Below are positions 24,506-37,599 of a stretch of DNA of 64,000 bases, in pieces (position 1 is the stretch's first letter; each line of letters starts with the position of its first letter). The translations under genes and the position numbers were made by a program. Origin of the DNA: Actinomucor elegans (Eukaryota > Mucoromycota > Mucoromycetes > Mucorales > Mucoraceae); the NCBI GenBank assembly GCA_026027325.1, contig JAMSLZ010000013.1:764501-828500 (forward strand). The letters are read 5' to 3'. Under the pieces are notes generated by a model. It saw only the letters and a program-made list of their open reading frames with translations. It made no database searches and had not been told where the DNA came from.

Positions 24506-27500
24506 TGCGCTCCTAAAAAAAAATAAAAAATAAAAAAAGAAAAAAATTTATCTTTCGAAGCTAAGCCATGATAATTACTAAGACCAAGTTTACTAAAAAA
24601 AAAAAAATCTAATTGTTCTCATCTTGATTATTGCAACGGGCTCTAACATAACTCAATGGGTTGACGGTTGCAACAAATATAGAAAACACATTATCAATGA
24701 CTCTAAATTCTTCTAACTACATTTACATGAAGTCTTAGGTTCACTATCTATATTAACAGACTTGGTACATTTAAAATGATAGCAAATTAACTTATGGCTA
24801 TCGTTTCTTTCCTATTCCAGTAGATTCATGTCTCTGCTTTCAAAAACCAATTTTCTGGTACCACAAGTTGGTAGCACCACACAATTGTCTCAGTTGCATC
24901 TACGCGTTCTGTCGCAGTTAAAACTGTAAAAATTTTAATGGTGCAAGACTAGCAAAAAAGCTTTTTTTTTTCTTTTTAATTGAGTCAATTGTCAAATGCA
25001 ACCAAAGACGGATATGAGTTGATTCGCTAACACCAGATGAGCCTTCGGGCAATGACTGGAGTTTGATAGTAACCTCTCTACATTCTATTTGTACTAAATT
25101 AAGTAAATGAAAAAAGTAGAAAATGTGCCGTTCGAGTCAGAAAAGAATGAGCATTGTTAGTTTACTCATTATAGCATACCCTTAAGCCATTAGCAGCTTT
25201 AGAATAGATATGAGGTTTTTACAAGCTGTGAACATTCATTTTAAGCATGCAGAACTTATCAGTCGCAGCAGATTGAAATCGCTGTAAACTGATATTCTAT
25301 AGTATACCTAAATGATACTGCACGATGTCAAGATACAAACATTACACATATTTAAGATCTCAAATCATTTAATCTGGCATTCAATAACAAGTATAGCCTC
25401 GATCGGCCCATTTGAGTCAACTCTTTTCAATTATGCATATTGACAATAAATGTTTCTTTTCCAACAGCACTCAAAATAAATAGAAAAAAATCGTCTATTA
25501 TGTGTATATCTTTTTCCGCATTAATATACTGATATTTATCAATTTTGGATGATTTTATATTCAAAAATTTAGGTTGACCCATTACAGCCCACTCTTTCAT
25601 CACTTCTATATTATTTTGAGAAATATATTCTTAGCAAGAAATGAGCTCCTCCAGGATGCCAATGTGCCTTTCGGTCACCATGATGTACAATTGTCACGAT
25701 AATCTGCAAAGTAGTTCACATCAGGTACTCGTTGATATTAATGTGCTCTAAGAATCATTAATAGTCCTGACATGCATATTAATATTACTAATAATAATAA
25801 TGGAATTGATGGATTGGCAAAAAAAAAGTATTCATAGAGATTTGTTCTTAGGGCTGATCATACACAAGGGCGCGTTACCAATTTTGAATCCGTTGCTTTA
25901 GATAAGTCAACTACTATGAAAAATCTCACCTGTACACCAGTTATCAGTATCAGCAAGTTCGGCTTCATTAGAAGGTTTCTCTTGGAGAGCATTGTCCAAA
26001 AGCTCCTCGAAAGCCTCAGTATTATCTTAGAGGCTGTACTTTTTCCTGACGTGGGTTATCCAGGGGGCTTTCGGAGGTTACTACCCTTCCCTAATATTTG
26101 AGAAGCCTAGCTGTGAGAGCCAAAGTGATTGCTGAAGCATCATCAAAGACAATCTCATATATTTCCTTGCCATTTTACTAAACATGGGGGATCACCTTTC
26201 CAACAAAGTTCAAATGTAGAGTATTCATTTTGTACCACCCTTTTAATAATTCTACTGTGTTGTTATCCTTGATAAAACACTTTTTGACAAAGATGCGGGC
26301 AGTAGTGTCTAACTTTTTACTTACAACAGGCATGAGAGATTTTTTTTTTTTTTGAATTGAAATGATAATATTATTCTACAAAGATATAAGAATTAGAATC
26401 GCCAATAAACTAAGAGTGGTACGCTGTTTTGTTGTTTAGGGTCGCACATGAAGGATCGGCCCAATGGGTTGGCCTAATTAGTACTCGTTAAGTATAGAAC
26501 AAGCATTGGTTCGGCAAATTTTGAATAACCATAACACACGAACGCCTACCAACTAACATGTACATAATGGCTGTAATACTTTGATCGCCATGCAACTCAG
26601 ACAATTTTTAGGAATATCATTTTGGGCATTCATCCAATATATGTGTCAATTGCTCACCAGTAGTATATATTTATCACATAAACAGGAAAAGATCAGCTAA
26701 AAAGATGAATGAGTTTTGAGATTACCAAACAGTTTAATTATAACTGAAACAGCTTAAAATCACTTTATTGAATACTTGATCCTGTAGCAAAAAAAAGTCA
26801 AGCATAGTCAATAGTCAAAGCATGCATCACTAATACTTTAAAATGATACATATCCTATATTGTAGCCTCAAAGAAGCAAATTTCTTTCGTAATCGCAATA
26901 TAAGTCGAGGAAGAATTACATAGTCTGGATTGGATAGGCCAATGTACGATTAGCATTTATTGTAAACTAGAAGATAAACAGATAAACATTGAATGAAGAC
27001 CATCGCTGTGACAATAGATGATAAGCATGCAAATTAATTATTTTTTCCCTATACAGCAGAGTTCCCCGAAAACAACGTAGACCGTGCGCGCAATATGCAA
27101 ATGTCAGCTAGTGTACTTGAAAGCGAACACTAAACTTTATCAACAGTATAGGTTTAGGGGGAAAATATATTGACAGAATGCAAAGACTTTACATCTGAAA
27201 AAACCTTCCGAAGAACAGCGATGACCATGAACATTAGGGGGTACAGGGTTGGTTGATTTCGCTTAATCTGTACCTAGTGATCAGTAGAACTTTCAATCGA
27301 TCCTGATTTAAAGTCGCAATTGAAAATCAATACAAAATTGGAATGGATTATTATAGCCGTTATTCAACAGAATACAATGAAAATACGATATCTTTTAATT
27401 GCTGGAGGTAAACTGAATTCATTTTCATTTAAATTATCTAAACATCTCTTGATCGAAGCGATCAAAATCACATCTGATAAATTCTATAATTGTCTAGTAT

Positions 27501-27783
27501 GAGCTACTACATGCTCGCTTCTGGTCCAAGGTAAGCTTTTTATTTCATGCATCTCCGATAGCCAATGGAGGCCCCAATCCAATTTTTTTTCATTAATTGA
27601 GAAATTTCACCACACCAGTACAGTCCGAACCGGACAGTTATCGGACGGACGGTACTACATCTCCGCCTCGCCTGTGCACTTTAAACTCTTGATGAATGGG
27701 AGGGGGGGTGCGCAACTGGCTAAAGAGTAAAATGTAAAGCAGGACAATTAGAATCTTTCTCTTTCCGAACATACCGTAGCGCG
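24506..27783. other. gene-poor intergenic tract
   Basis: About 3.3 kb. A decayed minus-strand coding relic lies at 25850-26340 (separate entry). A faint repeat copy lies near 25200-25290 (a CATTTTAAGCATGCAG word followed by a degenerate GCAGCAGAT). The last 200 bp before RPL38 carry a G+C-richer promoter with near-palindromic words GTCCGAACCGGAC and CGGACGGACGG (27625-27655) and a G(7) run. Confidence 0.5.
25850..26340 (-). pseudogene. decayed ORF of unidentified mobile-element type
   Basis: Reading leftwards from about 26335 there is continuous protein-like sequence (VSKKLDTTARIFVKK, then LLKGWYKMNTLHLNFVGKV), interrupted by two stops and then continuing (EIYEIVFDDASAITLALTA). A later fragment in another frame reads AFEELLDNALQEKPSNEAE. 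Broken frames and the setting among repeats point to a dead element. The style resembles N-terminal gag-like proteins of fungal retroelements, but I cannot name the family. Confidence 0.45.
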
Positions 27784-28367
27784 ATGGTAAGTTACAAGTG
27801 AAAGAGATTCATCCCATAGTGATATAGAAGATAGATGGATGAATGGACATGGATCACCTAGAAAACGAAAGAGACGATTGATTTTTTAAACTCGATGCTT
27901 GGGGATAATTTGGATACAAAATCAACTCAATCATTTTGCATTATGCTCTCATGTCACATTCTCCATCTTTTTCTATACCATGGACAAGCCATTCGTGTAT
28001 ATACTAATATAAACTTGTTATTAGCCTAAACAAATTAAGGATATTAAGCAATTCCTCGAGATTGCCCGTAGAAAGGATGCTACTTGTAAGTAATTATATG
28101 GTGGGGTATTTGTTTTGAGAATTAACATGTTGATATATTAAAAAAAAAGCCGCTCGCATCAAGAAGAACGCCGACTCTGTCAAGTTCAAGGTTAGATGTT
28201 CTCGCTACCTTTACACTCTCGTTGTCAAGGATAAGTCTAAGGCCACCAAGCTCAGACAATCTCTTCCTCCTGGTATGTTATTAAGCGTTAGCGTTATATA
28301 ATGGTACTAATTACATTTTGATATATTCATATATATATATATAGCTCTCGTTGTTAACGAGATCTAA
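27784..28367 (+). CDS. RPL38: 60S ribosomal protein eL38
   Basis: Four exons: 27784-27786 (just the ATG), 28025-28085, 28150-28272 and 28345-28367, totalling 69 codons plus stop. The translation is [18 protein letters not shown] at the start and PPALVVNEI at the end, matching eL38 end to end. The introns are 240, 64 and 72 nt. The first intron directly follows the start codon, a layout typical of ribosomal-protein genes. eL38 is a small surface protein of the large ribosomal subunit. All exons are short, so no open frame of useful length marks this gene. Confidence 0.97.
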
Positions 28368-28494
28368 GTGTAAGACTACTTGTCAACTGATTGGACAAAC
28401 TCATGTTCGTTTTTTGCGCAAACTCCATTTGATCCAAAAACAATAAAAAACCCATAAAGACAATGTGTGTATTTACAATTGGGATGTATGTTTT

Positions 28495-29413
28495 TTATAT
28501 GGCCATTTTTTCTCTATAACTTTTAATGGGTGGTAAATCTTTGTTGTTACTCTTTTCAAGCTCTTCAGCCACAGCAACATATTGTCTATAGGCCCTTTCA
28601 ATTGATGTTTGAACTGGCAAATGACTCATGGCTATCATTAAGTATGAATATGGCAATGATGGACCTTTTTTTGTTGTTGTTTTTTTTTTTACCTAGTATA
28701 ACGTGATTTACTCTTGCGGCTAAATCATCGCGTCTTTTCTGACTTAGCAAGTGACTTGATTGAGATTGATGGGGATCTGCATAAGCGATCAAAGTAGTGA
28801 CTTCTTTCACTCGTTCTTTGGCAGTACTATCGATGGCTTTTAAATGAGTTTGCGCGTACCGTATAGCCTCCAACGTGGAAGAGGAGGTTCGGATAATTTC
28901 TACAAAGCGTTGGCATCGTAACTGCACAAGTATATCTTGTAGATCAGCAGCCAACTGATCATTGGCAGGTAGTATCGTATCATGCGCAGCTAAAGCTGGA
29001 AAGTGGGTAGTTATCAATTCAAAAGCTAATTCAATATCACCTTGTGTTATAGCTTTGATCAATTCTATATGTAGGTTAGTGATAGATTTATGCAATATAA
29101 TGGAATATAAAGATCTCACTTGCTTTTTCTTGCATCCAACAAAGTCCATTGCGTCTCTATACTCTGTATCAGTAAGCAGAATATATATTTACAAGTACAA
29201 TATTACCAAGCAAGTTGCCTTCTTTCACTTCTACCTTAATCGAGTCTATTAAAGAGATTAATATTTCCGTCCAAGTATGGTATAAATTCCCTTATTACTT
29301 TTTTTGCTTGCATTGTTTAATTTGGTGGTCTCATTAATAAGAGCTTTCGCGGTATTCTTATAACAGTGGTGAACAAGGTATTCCATTACCATAGAGTAGC
29401 ATTCCGAGTTCAT
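28495..29413 (-). CDS. LisH-CTLH-CRA protein, RanBPM/Gid1-related
   Basis: Five exons (29299-29413, 29235-29245, 29124-29163, 28693-29064, 28495-28631) give 224 residues. A LisH motif (MEYLVHHCYKNTAKAL) lies at residues 10-25. A CTLH segment follows (LLDARKKLIKAI then GDIELAFELI), and a CRA segment includes EAIRYAQTHL and LLSQKRRDDLAARVN. These domains build GID/CTLH ubiquitin-ligase scaffolds. The CRA end resembles RanBPM/Vid30, but no SPRY domain precedes LisH, so the size is nearer GID8. Intron 3 needs a GC donor (AAAA|GCAAGT) to keep phase. The 11-nt exon 2 is the weakest part; the donor could be 6 nt further on. It shares a 302-bp divergent promoter with RAB11. Confidence 0.85.
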
Positions 29414-29715
29414 ATTATATATTATATATATAAAAAAAAATAAAAATAAAAATGAAAAAGAAAAATAAATAAATAATCAAGGAATTTAATCTACATAAAT
29501 GCTTTTGATATCAGCTGACTCCACCAAAAGACATGGCATTGCATTGCAATTTGACAGATATTCAATCCCGGGATTTAGTAACCATAGCAACTGGAAGCTT
29601 GTTTTTTTGTACGCATATAAATTCTGGTCCCCGCCCTTCCGTGTACTCTTTTTCTTTTTCCCCTTTTTTATTTACTTTCTTTTTCGGAAAAGGTCTATTT
29701 GAAAATAAAAATAAA
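29414..29715. promoter_or_regulatory. divergent promoter between LisH-CTLH-CRA gene and RAB11
   Basis: Only 302 bp separate the two start codons. The left part holds an A+T stretch with TATATATA (29421-29432). The right part holds a pyrimidine-rich leader before the RAB11 ATG. Shared regulation is inference. Confidence 0.45.
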
Positions 29716-30715
<1,000 letters not shown>

Positions 30716-31062
30716 TATGTGTATATTCCCTTATTATAATAAAACTGCATGTGAAAGCTCTCCATGTGATGCTGTTACACGTTAAAAGTATATATATACA
30801 AGTCGCGTCAACAAGAAGTAGTAGCTGTTTAAGCCTAGGATTGATTGGTTATCGCGCTAATTACCCTAATCCAATCATGATTTACACGATTTGTGCCTGA
30901 ACCCAACTAAATTATTGTTGTTTGAAGCCCGCAATTCTATAAAAATGAAAAATTTTTATTCTCCTTTTTCACTTTTTCTTTTTTTTTTTTTCTTTGTGTT
31001 CAACCAAAGAAGGACTTGCTCTGTAATCCATCTTCTCTTATATTATTAACATAGAAAAAAAA
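30716..31062. promoter_or_regulatory. delta-6 desaturase promoter region
   Basis: The stretch of 347 bp holds the RAB11 3' end, then a TATAAAAA box (30938-30945) followed by a long pyrimidine tract (30959-30992) about 70-100 bp before the ATG. No further gene is seen. Confidence 0.5.
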
Positions 31063-32692
31063 ATGAATGTATCAGGTAAAATGTCATTTTTCTTCCCCAA
31101 TGTTTGGCCTCTTTGTTAACCTATCTGTGTGACTGTATAGAACCCCAAACATTTACTCGAAAAGAGTTTGAATTAATCAACCAAAAAGTAAAGGATGGTG
31201 ATAAAGATGCCAAAAAGTACATCGTCATTGATAACAAGCTCTACGATGTAACTGAATTTGTTGAAGATCATCCCGGTGGTGAAGCTGTCTTGATGACGCA
31301 TGTAGGAAAAGATGCTTCGGGTACTACTGACTAATCATTATATAATTATCAATGACTCACACATCTCTTGTTGTTAGATGTCTTCCATGCTATGCATCCT
31401 GATAGTGCCTATGAAATCTTGGCCAATTACTATGCCGGTGATTTAGAAGTCAATGATCAACCTGCAAATAAGGAAGCCGAAAATGCTGCCAATTTTGCCA
31501 CCGAGATGCGTGATCTTCGTGATAGACTTCGCAAAGAAGGTTATTTCCATTCAAGCAAGCTCTTTTACGCTTACAAAATACTCTCCACCTTGGCTCTCTG
31601 TGGTGCTGGTCTCACTCTTTTGTATGCCTATGGTCGTACTTCTACCTTGGCTGTCGTTGCCTCTGCTTTTATCATTGGTATCTTTTGGCAGCAATGCGGT
31701 TGGTTGGCCCATGATTTTGGCCATCATCAATGTTTCGAAGACCGTTCATTTAATGATATGTTGGTTATCTTCCTTGGTAACTTTTGCCAAGGTTTTTCAC
31801 TTTCATGGTAAGTTATACATATATGGTGTATTTAACCGTTCAAACTAATAATTTTTTTTTTTTTTGCAGGTGGAAAAACAAGCATAATACTCACCACGCT
31901 AGCACCAATGTTCATGGTCAAGATCCCGATATCGATACTGCACCTGTTTTGTTGTGGGATGAATATGCATCCGCTGCCTATTATGGATCTTTGAACGAGG
32001 AGCCCACTATGTTATCCCGCTTCATTGCCGAATCTGTCTTGCCTTATCAAACCCGTTATTACTTTTTTGTTCTCGGTTTCGCTCGTTTCTCTTGGGCCCT
32101 TCAGTCCCTCCTTTATTCTTTTAACCAGGGTGCGCTCAACAAATCCGCTAAACTCAATTTATATGAACGTGCTTGTTTGGTTTCTCATTGGATTATTTTC
32201 ACTTATTGTACTATTGCCTGGAACAGCAGCATTTATAACATGATTCTCTTCTTTTTGGTCAGTCAAGCCACTACAGGTTATACACTTGCACTTGTTTTTG
32301 CATTGAACCATAACGGTATGCCTGTTATTACCGAAGAAAAGGCTGAAACTATGGAGTTTTTCGAGATTCAAGTTGTGACAGGTCGTGATGTTACTCTTTC
32401 TCCCTTAGGTGACTGGTTCATGGGTGGGTTGAATTATCAAATTGAACATCACGTAAGTTTTTTTTTTTAAAAATTAATACCAAGTAAAATACTTATTTTT
32501 TTTTCTCTATAGGTTTTCCCTAATATGCCTCGTCATAACCTTTCTAAAGTCAAGCCCATGGTCAAAGCTCTTTGTCAAAAGTACAATATCTATTACCATG
32601 ATACTGGCTTCATCAATGGTACATTGGAAGTCTTGAAGACTTTAGATGTTGCTTCAAATATGTCTTTAAAGTTGAGCAAGAAGGCCTTTTAA
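31063..32692 (+). CDS. delta-6 fatty acid desaturase with cytochrome b5 domain
   Basis: Five exons (31063-31075, 31141-31320, 31378-31807, 31870-32452, 32513-32692) encode 461 residues; the first exon is 13 nt (MNVS plus one base). An N-terminal cytochrome b5 domain carries the haem motif HPGG at 48-51. The front-end desaturase domain carries three histidine boxes: HDFGHH 176-181, HNTHH 213-217 and QIEHH 398-402, where Gln replaces the first His as is diagnostic for front-end enzymes. It closely follows Mortierella and Mucor delta-6 desaturases, ER membrane enzymes that convert linoleic acid to gamma-linolenic acid. A related delta-5 or sphingolipid delta-8 specificity cannot be fully excluded by sequence. 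Confidence 0.95.
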
Positions 32693-33189
32693 AGTTTTTA
32701 TTAGAATTTGATACCAACACACACGCGCACGTACACACACATATATATTCAAACACTATATATTTTATTATAATAATCATTAAAAAAAGCATATTAAAAT
32801 CATAAATTTATCTGATGGAAAAAAAAAATTCCTATTTAATATTGGATCGCCCATCCCTAGTACAAATTAGGTAAGCGGCTGATAAACATTTACAGCTTTG
32901 ACTAGAGTAGGAGAAATGAAACACTTGGTCATAGTATATATCGGCTAGTTTTGAACTGGATCACTACTCACATCTTTCCACCGCTTGATACAGCATATAT
33001 GGTTATAAAAACATTGGTTGATTACAAAAGGCGCACTTTTTTTTTATTTGCTATAGTTTGTCCGAAATTAATAACTTGTCTCGGTCCATTATTGGATGGG
33101 ATTTAGTCAACTTAATAGGAAATGCCTATTCAGCCTTCACTTATATGGACCTATCGGCTTGTAGTGCTTTTCAAAAGCAATCTGTATTT

Positions 33190-33420
33190 ACAAAACAGTG
33201 ATGCATTAGAAGGACCATTTTTTTTTACTCAAAAACAATATCTTGATTGGATGCGAAACTATTATTACAAGATGGCTTTGCTGTTCCAAATAGGGGAGAG
33301 GCTGTGTATTCAACGTCCGAAAGTTATGTGTATCGGCCTCTATCATACTGCAATGATATTCTATTGTCACAGGTACTGGACTATTCGAAACAACACGTTT
33401 AATTGTATATTTTCCGGAAA
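33190..33420 (+). pseudogene. possible cyclin-box fragment
   Basis: A 107-codon + frame (33122-33445) includes YYYKMALLFQIGERL, KVMCIGLYHTAMIFYCHRYW and nearby residues, which resemble the first helices of a cyclin N domain of T/K type. There is no start context, no LisH or kinase partner nearby and no continuation, so it would be a relic at best. The resemblance is weak and may be chance. Confidence 0.2.
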
Positions 33421-33889
33421 TCATAATTGTATCTCGGTCCGTTAAGGTTTCACAAGGGATTTTGTGTTTTTATAGGGCTTACACAGATAGTTCCTTCGTT
33501 TTCGTTGGTCTGTGGATACTGGACCGATGGCTTGTGACAAAAGTACTTGGGATATTCCACCTTATCTATATGAAAATTGAACCAAAATATAGCAATAATA
33601 TTCGGGTTATGGATAGATAAAACTAGGTTATATCAGTTTAATTTAATTGTATAACGATATATCATATCGTTCAGGCGGTAAATAACTTCAGTCATTGATC
33701 AATTTTAGGCTGTAATGCAAAATACTTTTAATTGCTTTTCTGTAAAATGCGTAACATTCTAAAATGAATTTAATTATATACAAGATGTGATAATAACCCA
33801 AAATGAAAGACGTATACTTTCTGTTGTTTACAATGTAATTTGTATTTTCTGGCACAAGCCTTTTATGTGGCTAAGTGGAGAAATTAGGC

Positions 33890-34125
33890 ACCATCAGATT
33901 AGTTGCGCAAGCTTAAACTGCTAAACACCGAAATATATGTCAATTCCTTTTTCCTGTATGTATTGCTTGGAGTTCAAGTGTTGATAATAAGCCAAAAGAT
34001 GATTGATTCATTGATATATCGGTCTTTTCAGAAAATCAAGAGCCGAGTAGCTCCATTGTTCGCAAGAGGAGTTAACTTGATAATGATGCACCGAGTCCAT
34101 ACTTGCAATTTATATACCTAAACAA
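33890..34125 (+). repeat. longer repeat unit, copy 1
   Basis: This copy aligns with 39535-39775. Shared landmarks in the same order are ATCAGATTAGTTGCGCAAGC, TATGTCAATTC, AAGTGTTGATAATAAGCCAAA, GATTGATTCATTGATATATCGGTC, and GAGCCGAGTAGCTCCATTGTTC. Divergence is roughly a quarter of positions with small gaps. The left edge overlaps the core of the short dispersed repeat. Confidence 0.6.
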
Positions 34126-34789
34126 TATGAATTTAACATGTCTCCCAATACCCTTTGAACGATCTGAAGGTATTTTGTTAAGTGATTTAAAGTGAAGTCG
34201 GCTTCGGTCAAACTGCATTTATTAATTCAAATATGATTTTCTTTAAAGATATATGTTCTAATAAAACTTTAAATATCCAGTTCAGCTTAAATAATCATGT
34301 GAATGTATTTGTCTTAGGGAAACCTAAAAGTAAGGTTCGTTCAAGGCATCGTCACGGAAAGAGTAGCCACCAAGAATTTAGAATTGAGCTGGTAAATCGA
34401 AAACTATTTCCCAAGGCCCTTCACCAAACCTTAGTTTTTGTCCCCGCTTCAGACAAGCCCTTTTTTCTGCAGACTAGGAAATATACTTCTCTCCTCGACG
34501 TGAAAACATGGACTTGATATAATAAATAAAAAACTTCACTTATAAATCTTAACAACGTAATGCTGTAATACCAACGATGGCGATTGCACCTTACAACATA
34601 TGCTAAAAAATCCAAGGCTGGGAAACAGCTTTAACAATCTATCTTTTGGTTAAACTGAACTATTGCAATAGCTCCAATTATTGGAAGTTTATTTGGATGC
34701 TTTCATGGTATACTTTATGAGGTTGTATTTGAATACTGTTTATATTCAGAAAACTATAGTACGTCTGCATACTTGATCACTATGGAAAC

Positions 34790-36400
34790 CTTATGGTGTG
34801 AATTCCAGTTCACAAATTGAAACTAAATAGACTGATGATTCATCATTGTGAGCTTTTTTTAATATATTAAAGACATGTAGAAAGTAAAGATTGTTATTAT
34901 TAAATATATTAAAAGTGTAATGAATTTCTTCTTCATTATTGACTGCTGTTTGCAAAGCAAAGATCTTGTTAGGGTTCTTGGAAAGAAAATCCAAGAACTT
35001 TCCATTACGAAGAAACTCTACTCTGTGTACAGCTTGTCTCACAGTGATACCTTTTACTTGAGCAGATTATTTGATATCTGATAGTTTGCTTTCTGCGTAT
35101 AGAAGCTTTTATTATTGGTATACCACTCTAAACAGCTTTGATCCAATTGTTTGATGGAGGGATTATCACCCTACCCTTCATTCTACTCCCTCCAAGGATC
35201 TGTGGCAGAATTGAGACCATAGCCAAGTCGATACTTAGTAGGTATTACAGCAATAGTTGGGCTGGTGTCATGGTTTAAAGGAAAAGTGCAGATGACATAT
35301 TCATAGATGACAAAGTAATATTGTGCGAAACAGAATAGCTCGAGGCTTTGATAACTGAAGCGTTGATATTGATGGTGGACGTAGAAATAACGGGAATATA
35401 AAATCCTTTAGACCAATTCAAATAAATTGGGAATGGTGCCCTTCCAGACGAGCTATCAGACCATTTTAAGGTTCAAGTTTCGCATCATATCCTCAACCTC
35501 ATATTTGTTTCCGGAAAGATCTTGACTTGTAGTTCTTCTGATAGCTCCACGATATCCTTAGCAGATAAAAAGATTCTGCTACAGTTGGGAATCCTGCTAG
35601 AAAATGCATGACACCATGAACCAACCTGTGAGATAGGCTCCACTCATACTATTGTTATTCCAACGCCCCATTTCTCTTATTTCAGATTATTTAATACCTT
35701 GAATATTAGTAATTATTACACCAGCGCCTCGAGAGACATGCATCTTATTAGGCGAAAAAAAAGCTGCGAACTTTGAAAGTTGCCAATAGCATCGTGATGT
35801 TTACGGTAGATCCATTTTACAGTAGAATCACTGTTCTTGGTCTTCGGTACCTTAATATGGAACCAATCTTTTGGTGTAGTAAATGTAGACAATGGCACAC
35901 CATCCACATATCAAACGTTATAAAAGGGCAAATTTCAACACGGCTGTTTCGAATGCAAAAACCAATCTCAAGCTTTCCAAAACGATTAATTTTTCCTTGC
36001 CTTATAATAAAGATCAAGGTATGGCATCTTGTTGAACCTCCACCTTTAAGACTAATAACTCAGAAATCAAGAATTTCGGTTTTATGAGCGGATTCATCGC
36101 GAAGCAAGCAGAAATGAGGAAACGCGAAAGCTGATGAATTACGAAGATTTTTGGTCTTGTCTTGGCCAATACTATGAGAAATAACACTGATATTTTGATC
36201 TGTGATTGTTTAGTCATTCATGATAGTATCGATACCGTCATTCTTGTATTTGGTTTTCTTTGTTTGCTCTTCTTCAAGGCGGATGCTTTTTGGAGAAGTG
36301 ATATAAAAGCAATTTTAAAATGTTTATGGTTATTGACATTCGCAAGTATTTGCTCTTTCAAGAAGTTGACAAGAGCTGCAACATACTACTCAACCGTTTA
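34790..36400 (-). pseudogene. decayed Crypton-type tyrosine recombinase (Ndc10/GCR1_C-like)
   Basis: Read on the minus strand from about 36400 down, frames switch repeatedly but the order of motifs matches fungal Crypton recombinases. Near 36110 there is FCLLRDESAHKTEILDF. Near 35930 CIRNSRVEICPF. Near 35870 PKDWFHIKV. Near 35735 HVSRGAG, the catalytic H-x-x-R. Near 35660 MGRWNNNSMSGAYLTG, including the nucleophile Tyr. Near 35520 ELQVKIFPE. A C-terminal GCR1_C-like part follows: TKYRLGYGLNSATDPWRE (35240-35185), SIKQLD, and LDFLSKNPNKIF (about 34980). At least six frame changes or stops show it is dead. Such elements move by a circular DNA intermediate. Confidence 0.75.
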
Positions 36401-36480
36401 AAGCTTTGTTGTCTTTCTAAAGTAGTTATTAGCAATTTGGTTACTGTTTCTAGTGAAAATTGGTCTACTATTGGCCTAAC

Positions 36481-36505
36481 AAAAAAAAAAAAAAAAAAAA
36501 AAAAA
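36481..36505. repeat. A(25) homopolymer
   Basis: A pure run of 25 A on the plus strand in the tract of dead elements, just outside the Crypton relic; it may be a retroposon tail or simple slippage. Confidence 0.7.
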
Positions 36506-37599
36506 TCTATGGGTAACGCAATATGTCGTACTTCCTCTTATAATATGATATGCATTAACATTTGTTTATTACATACTATAGTATGACTAAATACTATAAC
36601 TTAAAAGATTTCTTAATGCTACTATACCACTATGTGTCATACACTAAACTTAGTCTTCTAGCTAAGCCAATCAACCTCACTACCAAGTGCTGATTGCTAT
36701 ATTAGCATGGCACGACGGTAAGTTAAGAGCAATATGACAGTGTTAGTCATATGTATGTATTTAATATACGCTTGATTACGTCAAGCGAACTGATGGATAT
36801 AGAAAAGGAACTATTACTGTTACCATGATACATCCCCATCTTATAGTAAAGGGCTAACAAATCTCATTCCTTATTCTCTATTAATTCAATATATACTATT
36901 ATTCATCAATATATCTCATAATAAATATGTTTTTTTCTTTAAGTTAGAAAGGGAAAATATGTTCACATAAAGAAAATGTCAATGACCAGTTCAACGGTAA
37001 GGTTTATCAACTGAAATCGCATTTCGTCCACGAAAGCATACTTTTCATAGGTGTTAGTTTTTTGCTTCTTATATATTATATTAGCATTTACCATCAGAAA
37101 TAAAATCCATGATGGATAATTCCATTTTATCTTCGAATATCATAATGTCAAATGGTTCTCATTCTTTTAAATGACAAACAAAAAAGAGGTGCTTGTGCGT
37201 AATTGTTTCCTAAGAAATTCTTCTATCACTTTGAGCAAATATGTTGAATTAAAGCCTACTTCTCTCCCATCCTTGAGAAATAAAATGAAGTCATGTCTAC
37301 AGTTCTTTATATTTGTTTTGGAATTATTATTAATGTTGAATGTTATGTGTATAAAAGTAATGCTGACAACTGTGTCCAATAAAAATGTGATGTATTAAGA
37401 ATTAAATTGAGTTCTTTATTTGTATTTATTTAGTGAAAGTAGTAGAGGAATAGCTGTTTAATTTTTTCTTTTTTGATATATTAGAATACGAGAAGGGTCT
37501 GTTCATGGTCAATCATGTTGAGTAAATTTGATTAATCCATAGTATTTAATTTATTGTTTGAACAACTAAAAAAATTGGGAAATAAAGCTGGTAGTGGTG

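Noticed and set aside
34233..34517. 94-codon plus-strand frame
   Set aside because: No family resemblance, no promoter; composition is close to the A+T-rich background and the opposite strand is also open.
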